64,000 bases of DNA from JBMNGG01 sp050949705 (GCA_050949705.1 JBMNGG010000008.1:186001-250000), one strand, 5' to 3'. Shown: positions 1 to 8,573, numbered from the stretch's first letter. The notes: generated by a model from the sequence alone, not told the origin. A program made the numbers and translations.

Positions 1-1
1 A

Positions 2-976
2 AGGCAATTGAAAGAACTGAAGGATTTGCCGGCTGAGACCAGTGACAAAAAGAGAAGAATAGAGATATCCGCAAATATAGGAACACCAAGGGATGTTAAA
101 GGTGCCCTTGAAAATGGAGCAGAAGGTGTTGGACTTTACAGGACGGAGTTTTTATATATGGATAGAGACAATCTACCGTCAGAAGATGAACAATTTGAAG
201 CATATAAAGAAGTAATAGAGAAGATGGCGCCTAGACCTATCATAATAAGGACACTGGATATAGGAGGAGATAAAAAACTTCCCTATCTCGATATGCCGGA
301 AGAACTAAACCCTTTTCTGGGTTACAGAGCAATAAGAATGTGTTTAGACAGGACTGAAACATTAAAAACTCAGCTTAGAGCAATATTAAGGGCAAGTATC
401 TATGGAACAGCAAAAATTATGTATCCTATGGTTTCTGGTGTTGAAGAAGTTCGCAGAGCAAATGCAGTATTAGAGGAAGCAAAAAAAGAGTTAACTGCTG
501 AAGGCATATCTTACGACGAGAATCTTGAAGTTGGAATTATGGTTGAAATACCGTCAGCAGCAATTACAGCTGATATACTTGCTCAAGAAGTTGACTTTTT
601 CAGTATTGGGACCAATGATCTTATTCAATATACCCTTGCTGTAGATCGTATGAACGAACACATATCTTATTTATATGAACCACTTCATCCGGCAGTGCTG
701 AGACTTATTAAGAACGTAATAGACGCCTCACACAATGCCGGGAAATGGACAGGGATGTGTGGGGAGATGGCTGGAGATACATCGGCTACTGCTATACTTC
801 TTGGATTAGGTTTAGATGAGTTTTCAATGAGTGCTTCATCAATACCCCAAGTTAAAAAGATAATACGCTCTCTAACATATGAGGAAGCTCAACAAATTGC
901 AAAAAAAGCCCTATCTATGGAAAATGCCGATGATATAAGAAATATGGTAGAAAATGAAATGAAAAAGATAAGTTAA
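2..976 (+). CDS. ptsI: PTS enzyme I (phosphoenolpyruvate-protein phosphotransferase), C-terminal part
   Basis: Enzyme I takes phosphate from PEP and passes it to HPr, the first step of PTS sugar uptake in the cytoplasm. Only the C-terminal PEP-binding TIM-barrel domain (about 320 residues) is in the window; the reading frame is open at the left edge, so the gene is cut by the window and not broken. Family motifs visible are [30 protein letters not shown] and GMCGEMAGD, whose Cys is the known general acid. No stop or frameshift interrupts it. A short hairpin plus T-run terminator follows, so it is probably the last gene of its operon. Confidence 0.96.
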   Translation, partial: RQLKELKDLPAETSDKKRRIEISANIGTPRDVKGALENGAEGVGLYRTEFLYMDRDNLPSEDEQFEAYKEVIEKMAPRPIIIRTLDIGGDKKLPYLDMPEELNPFLGYRAIRMCLDRTETLKTQLRAILRASIYGTAKIMYPMVSGVEEVRRANAVLEEAKKELTAEGISYDENLEVGIMVEIPSAAITADILAQEVDFFSIGTNDLIQYTLAVDRMNEHISYLYEPLHPAVLRLIKNVIDASHNAGKWTGMCGEMAGDTSATAILLGLGLDEFSMSASSIPQVKKIIRSLTYEEAQQIAKKALSMENADDIRNMVENEMKKIS

Positions 977-989
977 AAATCTGTTATAG

Positions 990-1022
990 GCAGCGAAGGA
1001 TCTTAACGAGATTCTTCGCTGC
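990..1022. repeat. Dispersed hairpin repeat (copy 1)
   Basis: Imperfect palindrome with a 14-bp stem (990-1003 with 1009-1022, one G-U pair) and a 5-nt loop. No T-run follows, so it is a poor terminator. Its reverse complement matches 61563-61595 at about 24 of 33 positions, with most differences being transitions that keep the pairing. This points to one family of small dispersed intergenic repeats. Confidence 0.6.
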
Positions 1023-1048
1023 GATTAAAGGAACAAGAATATTAGGAT

Positions 1049-1068
1049 ACCCCATTTAGGGGTTTTTT
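1049..1068 (+). terminator. Short intrinsic terminator after ptsI
   Basis: Five-base stem (ACCCC/GGGGT) with a 5-nt ATTTA loop followed directly by a run of T. It lies 73 bases after the ptsI stop and before the spore-protein gene. The stem is short, so efficiency is uncertain. Confidence 0.55.
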
Positions 1069-1172
1069 AAATTTCTACAGTTTTTTGTTTTTCGCCCTAG
1101 ATCCATGATGTAAAACACCGGGTTTTGGATAAGATTGTTCTATAGGGACAACATAAAATCCGAGGTGAGTTT

Positions 1173-1346
1173 ATGGTTAAAAAAAAGGATAAACCAAGTA
1201 TTAATGAAAAATTAAAAATAGAGGCTGCTATTGAGCTTGGTTTTTTTGAAAAGGCCAAGAATATGGGTTGGGATAGGCTTACTGCCCAAGAAACCGGTAA
1301 AATAGGCGCATTAGTCAAGAAAATGCTAAAAGATAATAGACACTGA
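1173..1346 (+). CDS. Small acid-soluble spore protein, SspF-like (57 aa)
   Basis: Small basic protein of 57 residues. The region IEAAIELGFFEKAKNMGW followed by LTAQETGKIGALVKKML matches the SspF-type family of small acid-soluble spore proteins (E-ELGF-D-v--GW-----ke-G-mvk pattern), which bind DNA in the forespore. The start is ATG 1173, with GAGGTGA just upstream (spacing about 4, rather short). It stands alone between ptsI and the B12 locus. It is direct evidence that the organism comes from a spore-forming lineage. The family call rests on this pattern match; the role is inferred. Confidence 0.75.
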   Translation: MVKKKDKPSINEKLKIEAAIELGFFEKAKNMGWDRLTAQETGKIGALVKKMLKDNRH

Positions 1347-1372
1347 ATTAGAACACAAGGAAGGTTTTTTGC

Positions 1373-1401
1373 TTGTAAATAAATACGATTGGATATATAA
1401 T
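1373..1401 (+). promoter_or_regulatory. Sigma-A-type promoter for the B12 locus
   Basis: TTGTAA, 17-base spacer, TATAAT. This would start transcription near 1408, shortly before the cobalamin riboswitch. Confidence 0.65.
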
Positions 1402-1424
1402 ACTATCAACAAGTAAATATATTT

Positions 1425-1570
1425 TTGACAGGTGCCGTAAGGTTAAAAGGGAATCAGGTGAGAATCCTGAGCGGTCCCGCCACTGTAATTGGGGATAAAC
1501 TGCTTTACCACTGGGCAACCGGGAAGGTGCAGGGAAAATGATCCGATAGCCAGGAAACCTGCCTGTTATT
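1425..1570 (+). promoter_or_regulatory. Cobalamin (B12) riboswitch
   Basis: Contains the conserved adenosylcobalamin riboswitch elements in order: AGGTGAGAATCCTGAGCGG, CCCGCCACTGTAA, the CCGGGAAGGTGCAGGG region, and the B12-box-like CGATAGCCAGGAAACCTGCC. It sits between a good promoter and btuF, so B12 sufficiency should lower expression of the uptake and salvage genes downstream. A following hairpin (1616-1646) may be the expression platform. Confidence 0.95.
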
Positions 1571-1615
1571 AGGTACTTTCCTTCGGAAGAAAGGGGGGTG
1601 TACTGTCTTGTGAGC

Positions 1616-1655
1616 AACCTGGTTTTTCCAAAAGGAATACTGGGTTATTTTATTT
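1616..1655 (+). terminator. Putative terminator of the B12 riboswitch expression platform
   Basis: AACC (1616-1619) pairs with GGTT (1643-1646), and TTCC with GGAA around an AAAA loop. A T-rich tail follows (ATTTTATTTTT). Placement between aptamer and ribosome site fits transcriptional attenuation, but the middle of the stem pairs poorly. Confidence 0.4.
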
Positions 1656-1680
1656 TTATGAAAGAAGGAGAAAATTGAAA

Positions 1681-2640
1681 ATGAAATCCCATATAAAGTT
1701 AATAAATTTATTGATATATATGTGTGTTATTCTATTAGTAATTGGTTGTGGCAAACAAACTGAAAAACCTAACTTAACCATTCCCAAAAATACAGTGGAT
1801 AATGTGTTCCCGATGACTCTAACAGATCAAATGGGAAGAGAAGTTGTAATAGAAAAGATACCAGAGAGAATTGTTTCGCTAGCACCAAATAATACTGAAA
1901 TTCTATTTGCTCTTAATCTGGAAGATAAGATTGTTGGTGTAACTACTTTTTGTGACTATCCCTTAGGAGTTGAGAATAAGGAGAAAATTGGAGATTATGA
2001 AGAGCCAAACATAGAAAAAATCTTATCACTTAATCCAGATTTGGTTTTTGCCAATGATATTCACCAAAAATCCATAGAAGAACTTGAGAAGCTAAATATT
2101 GTGTCAGTGGTTCTTGATTCAAAAAATATTAATGAGGTGTTTGATAGCATTGAACTTGCGGGAAAAGCTACAGGTCAAGATGATGAAGCTTTAGCTTTAA
2201 CTAATGACTTAAAAGAAAGAATGAAAAAAATCGAAGATAAAACTGCAAATCTAAAAGCAGATGAACGACCTAAAGTTTATTATGAGCTATGGCCTTCACC
2301 TATTATGACATGTGGTCCTGGAACTTTTGTTAACGATATCATTCAAAAAGCCGGTGGTCAAAATATAGCTTTTGATGCTAAGCTGGCATATCCCCAGTAC
2401 AGTCAAGAAGTAATTCTAGCTAAAAACCCAGATATAATTATTTTTTCTCACCATGGCTCTGGAAGTTACAATATCACAGGAGATGAGATACTGTCACGTC
2501 AAGGTTGGTCAAATGTAAATGCGGTAAAAAATAAGAAGGTATATTATATTGACGAAAATATTGTTCAAAGAGCTACTCCAAGATTGATAGATGGTCTTGA
2601 GCAGTTCTTCAAAATCATTCATCCGGAGTTCTTTGAATGA
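1681..2640 (+). CDS. btuF: B12 ABC transporter substrate-binding lipoprotein (BtuF-like)
   Basis: Extracytoplasmic binding protein expected to capture cobalamin or another corrinoid and hand it to the permease next door. A signal sequence ends in the lipobox VIGC, so it should be lipid-anchored. The rest is a periplasmic-binding-protein fold of the FecB/BtuF group (for example RIVSLAPNNTEILFAL and DLVFANDIHQ). The start at ATG 1681 is chosen over TTG 1675 because GAAGGAG (1664-1670) is then 10 bases away. It is the first gene after the cobalamin riboswitch, which is the strongest argument that the substrate is B12 and not an iron siderophore. Confidence 0.9.
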   Translation: MKSHIKLINLLIYMCVILLVIGCGKQTEKPNLTIPKNTVDNVFPMTLTDQMGREVVIEKIPERIVSLAPNNTEILFALNLEDKIVGVTTFCDYPLGVENKEKIGDYEEPNIEKILSLNPDLVFANDIHQKSIEELEKLNIVSVVLDSKNINEVFDSIELAGKATGQDDEALALTNDLKERMKKIEDKTANLKADERPKVYYELWPSPIMTCGPGTFVNDIIQKAGGQNIAFDAKLAYPQYSQEVILAKNPDIIIFSHHGSGSYNITGDEILSRQGWSNVNAVKNKKVYYIDENIVQRATPRLIDGLEQFFKIIHPEFFE

Positions 2641-2697
2641 TAGAAAAATATAAATACTTTGCTGGGAATGTATTGTATTTTAAAAGGAGAGGGCTCC

Positions 2698-3756
2698 ATG
2701 GGTAATTTTAAAATTAGTCGTATCAATATGATATATATTTTTGCAATGATTGGTATATTTATTGGTGCATTATTTTCTCTAAGTGTGGGTTCAGTAGCCA
2801 TTTCCCCAATTGAGGTATTTAAAGTACTATTAAAGTTATTGGAGCACCTACTCTATCCAACATCCTTTCGAAATTGGATATTTTCTACTGAAGAAAATAT
2901 TATATTACAACTGCGTTTTCCGAGAATAATTTTAGCGTTTTTCGTAGGAGCAGAGCTTTCCTCTGCAGGAGTTTTATATCAGGGGATTTTCCGTAACCCA
3001 ATGGCTGATCCTTATATAATAGGTGCTTCGGCTGGGGCATCACTAGGAGCGACCTTAGGCATTTTATTTTTTTCAGGCATCAAAATAATGGAGATTGGTT
3101 CAATACCTTTTTGTGCATTTGTGGGGGCGGCAGGGACCATATTTTTGGTTTATAATTTGGCGAGTATAGGTGGTCGTACATATTCTTTTACACTACTTCT
3201 TTCAGGTGTAGCGGTGAGTAGTTTCATATCTGCACTCGTATCTTTTTTTATGTATTTCAGTAATGATAAGCTTCACCAAATCTATTTTTGGCTATTGGGC
3301 AGCTTTTCTTCCCAGGGATGGAACGAAGTTTATCTTAATCTACCATACGGTATCATAGGCTTTATTCTGGCATATTGGAATCTAAGATCCATTAACATAT
3401 TGCAATTAGGGGAAGAAACAGCCTTTTTCACAGGAGTGGATACAGAGAGAGTTAAAAAAATGACTTTAGCTGCGGCTTCACTGCTTACAGCTTCTGCTGT
3501 ATCTGTTAGCGGCGTGATAGGTTTTGTAGGCTTAATAATACCACATATTACTCGGGTTATCATCGGGCCTGATTATAGGCAGTTGTTTCCACTTTCTGCT
3601 CTTATAGGTGGATTTTATTTAATGTTGGCAGACACTTTATCCCGTGTAATAATAGCACCTACAGAACTGCCAGTTGGTATTCTAACAGCCTTGTTTGGTG
3701 GCCCTTTTTTCATATACCTTCTTTTCCAAAAAAAGAATAAGGATTATAGGATTTAA
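2698..3756 (+). CDS. btuC: B12 ABC transporter permease (BtuC/FecCD family)
   Basis: Integral membrane permease of 352 residues with the many hydrophobic segments of the FecCD family. Family signatures include [20 protein letters not shown], the [15 protein letters not shown] loop and [15 protein letters not shown], which contacts the ATPase. ATG 2698 has AAGGAGAG 7 bases upstream; an upstream in-frame TTG lacks a ribosome site. It follows btuF by 57 bases. The expected ATPase gene (btuD) is not next to it: cobU follows directly, so the ATP-hydrolysing subunit must be encoded elsewhere or shared. Confidence 0.93.
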   Translation: MGNFKISRINMIYIFAMIGIFIGALFSLSVGSVAISPIEVFKVLLKLLEHLLYPTSFRNWIFSTEENIILQLRFPRIILAFFVGAELSSAGVLYQGIFRNPMADPYIIGASAGASLGATLGILFFSGIKIMEIGSIPFCAFVGAAGTIFLVYNLASIGGRTYSFTLLLSGVAVSSFISALVSFFMYFSNDKLHQIYFWLLGSFSSQGWNEVYLNLPYGIIGFILAYWNLRSINILQLGEETAFFTGVDTERVKKMTLAAASLLTASAVSVSGVIGFVGLIIPHITRVIIGPDYRQLFPLSALIGGFYLMLADTLSRVIIAPTELPVGILTALFGGPFFIYLLFQKKNKDYRI

Positions 3757-3773
3757 AGATAAGGAGAATGGGA

Positions 3774-4328
3774 ATGAATATTTTTATTACTGGTGGAGCC
3801 AGGAGCGGAAAGAGCCGATTTGCAGAGAAAGAGGCATTAAAGAGAGGTGGTAAGGTACTATACATTGCCACAGCTCAAGCATTAGATGAAGAAATGGCTC
3901 ATAGAATAAACATTCATAAAAAGAGAAGACCGACTAACTGGACAACTGTTGAAGAACCTCGATACTTATCAAAAGTGCTAAAGAAAATAAGGAAAGATAA
4001 AAAGTATAATGATTACAATACAATCTTGATTGATTGTATGGCCCTTTTGGTTTCAAATTGGCTGCCTTTGGAGAAAGCAGAGGATACCAAAGTGTGGGAT
4101 GATTTGAGAGCTGACCTTTTAAATGAGGTTGAAGCCATAGTGTCTGAAATAAAAATAATGGATAAAGATATTTTAATCGTATCCAACGAAGTAGGGTTGG
4201 GCTTGGTTCCCGAGTATCCTTTAGGTCGGCTGTACAGGGATTTACTGGGTGAAGTCAACCAGATAATAGCGGCAGCTGCTGATGAAGTTTTGCTTATGAT
4301 TTCCGGATTGCCCGTGAAGCTTAAATAG
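3774..4328 (+). CDS. cobU: Adenosylcobinamide kinase / guanylyltransferase
   Basis: Bifunctional CobU phosphorylates adenosylcobinamide and transfers GMP to give adenosylcobinamide-GDP in the late (nucleotide loop) B12 pathway. The N-terminus carries the P-loop [12 protein letters not shown], followed by the family motifs [16 protein letters not shown] and [21 protein letters not shown]. Length of 184 residues is normal. ATG 3774 is preferred to ATG 3768 because AAGGAG (3761-3766) lies only one base from the latter. It is 17 bases after btuC, in the riboswitch-controlled unit. Its partner steps cobS and cobC lie 0.8 kb downstream. Confidence 0.95.
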   Translation: MNIFITGGARSGKSRFAEKEALKRGGKVLYIATAQALDEEMAHRINIHKKRRPTNWTTVEEPRYLSKVLKKIRKDKKYNDYNTILIDCMALLVSNWLPLEKAEDTKVWDDLRADLLNEVEAIVSEIKIMDKDILIVSNEVGLGLVPEYPLGRLYRDLLGEVNQIIAAAADEVLLMISGLPVKLK

Positions 4329-4353
4329 GGATTTTTGAATTGAAAGAGTTTAA

Positions 4354-4482
4354 ATCATCATTTCAGCAACACAACTTTTGTTGGTGGCAAGGCACTTGGA
4401 GAGAATCGGTTAACACAGCACCAATATAGGTGAAATGGTAGTTTATCTGGAAACCGGAAAAAGAATTAAACTGAATAATTAG
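4354..4482 (+). pseudogene. Relic of a phoU C-terminus
   Basis: One frame reads LLLVARHLERIG, a stop codon (TAA 4411-4413), then HSTNIGEMVVYLETGKRIKL and a natural stop at 4480-4482. PhoU phosphate-regulation proteins end with this pattern (LLLVARYLERIGDHATNIAE-V-Y--TG), with Asp at the position now occupied by the stop. Everything upstream of this C-terminal piece of about 43 codons is missing, and no pst or pho genes are nearby. It fills most of the cobU-PTS IIA gap and looks like a scar of an earlier deletion or rearrangement. Identification is from motif memory only. Confidence 0.6.
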
Positions 4483-4589
4483 AAGTAAAGCTCTCCAGAT
4501 ACTAGAAACATCTATGAAAATATTGTAGAATAAGATTGAGTAACTATAATGTGTGATGGTTAAAGAATAAAAATCTAAGGAGGTTGTTT

Positions 4590-4955
4590 ATGAAAAAGTT
4601 TGAAACAAAAGTTGTTGATATTGGTGAAATGGCGAAAAAAATATTTAGTCAAAATATTATGGTTCTCTTTAGCAAAAAAGAAATGCCATTAGAAATGAAA
4701 GATATTTCAATAATGCATAGCGGCGGTGAGCTTATAGAAGACATAATAGTTGGTGATACACTATACTTAGGCGATAGGGTTTATAGAGTTTCTGCTGTTG
4801 GCGAAAAGGCAAATTCCAATCTTAGGCTTATGGGGCATGTGTGCCTAAAATTTGATGAAAAGCAATCTCCTGAAATGCCTGGTGATATACACTTAAGAGG
4901 TAGTGAGCCCTTGGATATAGAGCTGGGGGAAAAAATTATTATTGAAAGTCTATAA
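4590..4955 (+). CDS. PTS glucitol/sorbitol-type IIA protein (GutA-like), orphan
   Basis: A 121-residue cytoplasmic protein matching the glucitol/sorbitol IIA family: ILF-type strand (MVLFSKKEMP), the SIMHSGG motif with a candidate phosphorylated His at residue 43, GDTLYLGDRVYRVSAVGEKA, NLRLMGHVCLKF and MPGDIHL. ATG 4590 follows AAGGAGG by 6 bases. No IIB, IIC or sugar phosphate dehydrogenase genes are next to it; it lies inside a B12 locus. It may serve a permease encoded elsewhere or act as a regulatory phosphoacceptor; both are inference. Confidence 0.85.
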   Translation: MKKFETKVVDIGEMAKKIFSQNIMVLFSKKEMPLEMKDISIMHSGGELIEDIIVGDTLYLGDRVYRVSAVGEKANSNLRLMGHVCLKFDEKQSPEMPGDIHLRGSEPLDIELGEKIIIESL

Positions 4956-4979
4956 TAATTTATTTAATAATATTAGGCC

Positions 4980-5046
4980 ACCCCGTGATGAGAAAGGTCC
5001 CTTGAAAAGAGGGTAGAAGCTATAAGCCTTTATCCCACGGGGTTTT
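4980..5046 (+). other. Structured RNA / terminator between the PTS IIA gene and cobS
   Basis: An 8-bp outer stem (4980-4987, ACCCCGTG, with 5036-5043) encloses an imperfect second stem (AGAAAGG 4991-4997 with CCTTTAT 5027-5033) and a third (CCCTT 4999-5003 with GAGGG 5009-5013). TTTT, then a few bases, then TTTTT follow. It could be the terminator of the upstream gene, but the internal branching is more elaborate than a simple terminator and it precedes cobS. It does not match any riboswitch consensus I know. Confidence 0.45.
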
Positions 5047-5132
5047 AAACTTTTTGTAAGCATATCGGCGTAGGTCTAAAACTTTCAAACACGATGGAGA
5101 TGCCACATTTTGAAAGGAAGGCGTTTTTTTGT

Positions 5133-5870
5133 ATGGGATTTTATACAGCACTATTGTTCCTTACTCGTATACCCTTGCCCGAAATAAAACTTGATGAAAA
5201 AAGAATAGCCACTGCTTTGCCATTTTTCCCCCTTGTCGGAGCAGTAATTGGTGGGGTCTTAACTTTAATATATATAATAGGGCAAGAAATATTGCCTAAA
5301 CAAGTTGTGGCTGGAATTATTATAGTTGTTAGTATAATCATAACTGGTGGCATGCATTTGGACGGTTTTGCAGATACTTTGGATGGGCTTTTTTGTTTTG
5401 GAGACAGGGAGAAAAAACTTACTGTTATGAAAGACAGCCGTACAGGGGCTTATGGTGTGATTGGTCTTATTTGTGTCATACTTATAAAATACCTGCTTAT
5501 TTCTTCATTATCCAAAGACTACTTAGTTCCTGCTCTAATTGGGTTTCCTGTTTTAAGTAGGTGGATGATGACTTTTTCCATTGTTTTTTATCCTTATGCC
5601 CGAGAAAACGGCTTAGGAAAAGCATTTGCCGGTCAAAAACTTACAGACTTTTTTTTTGCCGGGCTTATTACAGTACTAATAAATTACATAACCGTCAAAA
5701 TGCAAGGTTTAATTGTAGTTTCGGGAGTTTTTATAGCTGGTTTTCTTTTTATCCAGTACCTATCAAGACAGCTGGGAGGTATGACAGGGGACACTTATGG
5801 TGCTTTAAATGAATTTTGTGAGATTATGGCTTTGTTAATGTTTTCCATACTATCATTTAGAATTGGGTGA
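5133..5870 (+). CDS. cobS: Adenosylcobinamide-GDP ribazoletransferase (cobalamin synthase)
   Basis: Membrane enzyme joining adenosylcobinamide-GDP to alpha-ribazole(-phosphate), the last assembly step of B12. The N-terminus GFYTALLFLTRIPLPE, the MHLDGFADTLDGLFCFG acidic motif, MKDSRTGAYG and QLGGMTGDTYGALNE are all CobS hallmarks, with about six hydrophobic segments. I place the start at ATG 5133 (preceded by AAGGAAG) because the family begins right before the LTRIP segment; ATG 5094 has no ribosome site. Its stop is just before or overlaps the start of the phosphatase gene, so the two are coupled. Confidence 0.95.
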   Translation: MGFYTALLFLTRIPLPEIKLDEKRIATALPFFPLVGAVIGGVLTLIYIIGQEILPKQVVAGIIIVVSIIITGGMHLDGFADTLDGLFCFGDREKKLTVMKDSRTGAYGVIGLICVILIKYLLISSLSKDYLVPALIGFPVLSRWMMTFSIVFYPYARENGLGKAFAGQKLTDFFFAGLITVLINYITVKMQGLIVVSGVFIAGFLFIQYLSRQLGGMTGDTYGALNEFCEIMALLMFSILSFRIG

Positions 5871-5874
5871 TACT

Positions 5875-6513
5875 TTGGCAAGATTTTTTTTGGTACGGCA
5901 TGGTGAAACCATATGGAACAGACAGCGTAAATATCAAGGCCAGTCAGATATACCTTTGACTGATGAAGGTAGAATTCAAGCGAGAACCCTTTCCGAAAGA
6001 CTTAAAGATGAAAAAATAGATGTCATTTATGCCAGCAATCTTGATAGAACTATAGAGACAGCGGAGATAATAGCAAAAAATCATGGCAGAAAAGTCTTAA
6101 CGGCTCCTCTTATGCGGGAATTGAGCTTTGGAATATGGGAAGGTATGACCTATGACGAAATAATACAAAAATGGCCTCAAGAGTTTGAAAAGTGGCAAGA
6201 CGATCCTTATAATGAGAAACCTCCTGAGGGCGAAACTCTAACGGAACTTTGTGAGAGAGTATCAAAGTTTTTAATGGAAGCAGCAAATAAGCATCCTGAT
6301 AGTCGGATACTTGTAGTAAGTCACGCAGGTCCAATCAGGGCTGTGCTATCAGTCTTGTTAAACCTTAAGCAAGACTTTTTCTGGAAGTTTAAAATAAGCA
6401 ACACTTCCCTTACCATCATCGAATATGACGGGTTAAAACGACTTTCAGAAAGTGATGCCTTTATAGTTACCGTAAACGATGCATGCCATCTGAACTATGT
6501 AAAACAAATATAA
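5875..6513 (+). CDS. cobC: Alpha-ribazole phosphatase (histidine phosphatase family)
   Basis: Phosphoglycerate-mutase-like phosphatase; the N-terminal RHGET motif carries the catalytic His, and the second conserved His is in VVSHAGPIRAV. Family features QGQSDIPLTDEGRIQA and ASNLDRTIETAEII are present. Immediate linkage to cobS supports alpha-ribazole-5'-phosphate as substrate, although this superfamily is broad. I prefer TTG 5875 (GGGTGA upstream, spacing 4); TTG 5863, overlapping cobS, is also possible. A hairpin follows and probably ends the unit. Confidence 0.88.
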   Translation: MARFFLVRHGETIWNRQRKYQGQSDIPLTDEGRIQARTLSERLKDEKIDVIYASNLDRTIETAEIIAKNHGRKVLTAPLMRELSFGIWEGMTYDEIIQKWPQEFEKWQDDPYNEKPPEGETLTELCERVSKFLMEAANKHPDSRILVVSHAGPIRAVLSVLLNLKQDFFWKFKISNTSLTIIEYDGLKRLSESDAFIVTVNDACHLNYVKQI

Positions 6514-6538
6514 GATGCACTAAAAAGTTAAATAAATA

Positions 6539-6563
6539 AGAGGTAACACTTAAGGTTACCTCT
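6539..6563. terminator. Hairpin between convergent cobC and NifU-like gene
   Basis: Nine-base perfect stem (AGAGGTAAC/GTTACCTCT) with a 7-nt loop. T-runs on either side are weak, so it probably acts as a modest bidirectional terminator between convergent genes. Confidence 0.5.
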
Positions 6564-6596
6564 GTTGCTAAAATGTATTTTTAAGTCGATAAGAAG

Positions 6597-6824
6597 TTAT
6601 TGAACCTGCTGAACTTCTTGAACTTCAGGCACTTCTTCCTTTAATACTTGTTCAATACCATTTTTCAGAGTCATTGTAGAAAATGGGCATCCAGCGCATG
6701 CACCTGTAAGTCTTACCTTTACGATTCCATTAGATTCGTCCACATCAACTAATTCCACGTCACCGCCGTCTGCTTGTAGAGATGGGCGAATTTTATTTAA
6801 AACAACTTCAACCTTTTCCTTCAA
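6597..6824 (-). CDS. NifU-like C-terminal domain protein (Nfu-type Fe-S scaffold)
   Basis: A 75-residue protein consisting only of the NifU C-terminal domain. It has [17 protein letters not shown] and the Fe-S ligating CAGC of [19 protein letters not shown]. Such proteins carry a [4Fe-4S] cluster to client apoproteins in the cytoplasm. I use TTG 6824 as start: AAGGGAG then lies 9 bases away, whereas TTG 6833 abuts it. The C-terminal tail ([11 protein letters not shown]) is acidic and glutamine-rich, as often in clostridial homologues. It is a single-gene unit on the minus strand. Confidence 0.93.
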   Translation of the reverse strand: MKEKVEVVLNKIRPSLQADGGDVELVDVDESNGIVKVRLTGACAGCPFSTMTLKNGIEQVLKEEVPEVQEVQQVQ

Positions 6825-6840
6825 AAAATACAACTCCCTT

Positions 6841-7176
6841 CAATATTCACTTATTTAAAATCATTCCCATTATATCAGATAATATTTTGGTATTCAATGA
6901 GAAAAGAATAAAAACTTCCGTAAAGTGGAATCATTCTTTAACTGGCAATTGTATTTTTTTTGTTCAGCATAATATTGAAAGTGACTATGGGTTACAGTAA
7001 TAGTTAATACTTCCTTTTTTAGCCTTAATTGACATATTAACAAAAATAATTAATTGTATTGATAGTCAAGAATTTCTCTAGACTTAAGTGAGAATAGCAC
7101 TATTTTACTAACTTGGATTTTATCCTGAGGAATGTTAGAATCAGGATATATTAATAACGATTAAAAGGAGATTCTC
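6841..7176. other. Intergenic region, no gene seen
   Basis: Divergent promoter region of about 340 A+T-rich bases. A TTGACA occurs at 7029-7034 without a convincing -10. A hairpin with an 8-bp stem (7121-7128 with 7141-7148) sits in the leader of the pseudouridine synthase gene about 30 bases before its ATG. I see no coding remnant. Confidence 0.5.
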
Positions 7177-7866
7177 ATGAAAATCATACCCATACTATTT
7201 GAAGACAATCACTTACTGGTAGTAGAAAAACCACCAAACCTATTATCTCAAGGTGACAGAACCGGAGACCCTGACTTGCTTAGCATTTTAAAACAGGACC
7301 TAAAAGAGCGCTATAACAAGCCAGGAAATGTATACCTTGGTTTAGTTCACCGTTTGGACAGGCCGGTAGGGGGAGTCATGGTTTTTGCTAAAACTTCTAA
7401 GGCGGCGGCTAGACTCTCAGATCAGATAAGAAAGAAAGAGTTTAAAAAAACTTATATAGCGGTGGTTCGAGGCTTACCTCCAAAGCAAAGGGGTACATTG
7501 ATTCACTATTTATTAAAAGATGAAAAAACCAACAAGGTTGTAGCAGTAAAAAAAGGGATAAAGGGGGCAAAAGAAGCGATTTTGGATTATGAAGTGATAA
7601 GTTTTGTCCATCCCTATAGCCTAGTGAAAATTAATCTTCACACAGGAAGGCCGCACCAGATACGAGTCCAGTTTTCTGAAATCGGTTATCCTCTATTAGG
7701 CGATTGGCGATATGGATTTAAAGATAAAAATACACAAATAGCTCTGTGGGCCTATAAGCTATCTTTTGAGCACCCTACATTAAAGAAGAGGGTGGAGTTT
7801 TCTGCTTTACCTGAAAACCGGCCACCATGGGTTCGATTTTCACTATCTAAAAACACCCTTAAATAA
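7177..7866 (+). CDS. RluA-family RNA pseudouridine synthase
   Basis: Isomerises uridine to pseudouridine in rRNA or tRNA. The catalytic motif HRLDRPVGG (Asp-61) is intact, as are VVEKPPNLLSQ near the start and LHTGRPHQIRVQFSEIGYPLLGD. The protein has 229 residues and no N-terminal S4 domain, so it is a compact member whose exact target cannot be told. ATG 7177 has AAAAGGAG at good spacing. It is followed 49 bases later by thiN. Confidence 0.93.
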   Translation: MKIIPILFEDNHLLVVEKPPNLLSQGDRTGDPDLLSILKQDLKERYNKPGNVYLGLVHRLDRPVGGVMVFAKTSKAAARLSDQIRKKEFKKTYIAVVRGLPPKQRGTLIHYLLKDEKTNKVVAVKKGIKGAKEAILDYEVISFVHPYSLVKINLHTGRPHQIRVQFSEIGYPLLGDWRYGFKDKNTQIALWAYKLSFEHPTLKKRVEFSALPENRPPWVRFSLSKNTLK

Positions 7867-7915
7867 TTTACAAATGGTATAATTAAAACAGTATATAACA
7901 CTTCGGAGGTCTACA

Positions 7916-8560
7916 ATGAAAGCAGTTATTTTTGCAGGTGGAAAAATTGGGGATTATGAAAAAGTTAAAAAATATTTAAGTTACAGTAACTTAGTCATAT
8001 GTGCTGACAGTGGCATACAACATGCTTTTAATATGGATGTAATACCGGATTTGCTGGTAGGAGATATGGATTCTATTAGTGCTAAGTGCCTGGAAAAGGC
8101 AAAAAAGTTAAATATTAAACACCAGAACTTCCCCTCGGAAAAAGATTACACAGACACCGAATTAGCCCTTGATATAGCACTTAGAAAAGGTGCCAGTGAG
8201 GCTATACTCTTGGGTGGACTTGGAGATAGGCCGGACCATGGTCTCGCAAATATTTTTTTGATGGTTAGTTTAAAAAAATCGGGCCTTGACTTAAAGCTTG
8301 CCGATGAGAATTGGGAAATGTTTTTAATAGATAAGCCGGTAGAAGTGAGTGGAAAAAAGGGAGATGTTTTATCACTAATCCCTATAAGCTCTGAAGTCAA
8401 AGGTGTTGAAACTCAAGGTTTATACTACCCTTTGAAGTGTGAAACCCTTTTCATGGGACATACCCGTGGAATCAGCAATATATTTTTGGGAAATACCGCA
8501 AAAGTTACAATAAAGCAGGGATTACTATTGGCAGTGAAGTGGACAAAAAATGAACATTAG
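7916..8560 (+). CDS. thiN: Thiamine pyrophosphokinase
   Basis: Transfers pyrophosphate from ATP to thiamine, giving the active cofactor in the cytoplasm. It has the ThiN motifs CADSGIQHAF, PDLLVGDMDSIS, FPSEKDYTDTELAL and GGLGDRPDHGLANI, and the C-terminal HTRGISN segment. Length of 214 residues is normal. CGGAGG precedes the ATG. The next gene begins 13 bases after its stop. Confidence 0.95.
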   Translation: MKAVIFAGGKIGDYEKVKKYLSYSNLVICADSGIQHAFNMDVIPDLLVGDMDSISAKCLEKAKKLNIKHQNFPSEKDYTDTELALDIALRKGASEAILLGGLGDRPDHGLANIFLMVSLKKSGLDLKLADENWEMFLIDKPVEVSGKKGDVLSLIPISSEVKGVETQGLYYPLKCETLFMGHTRGISNIFLGNTAKVTIKQGLLLAVKWTKNEH

Positions 8561-8573
8561 AAGGGAGATTACT

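Noticed and set aside
4980..5046. A known riboswitch class before cobS
   Set aside because: Compared by eye with cobalamin, c-di-GMP, THF, ZTP, purine, NiCo and yybP consensus features; none matches.
5561..5812. An 83-codon plus-strand frame inside cobS
   Set aside because: It overlaps the conserved cobS frame completely, and has no ribosome site or recognisable protein.
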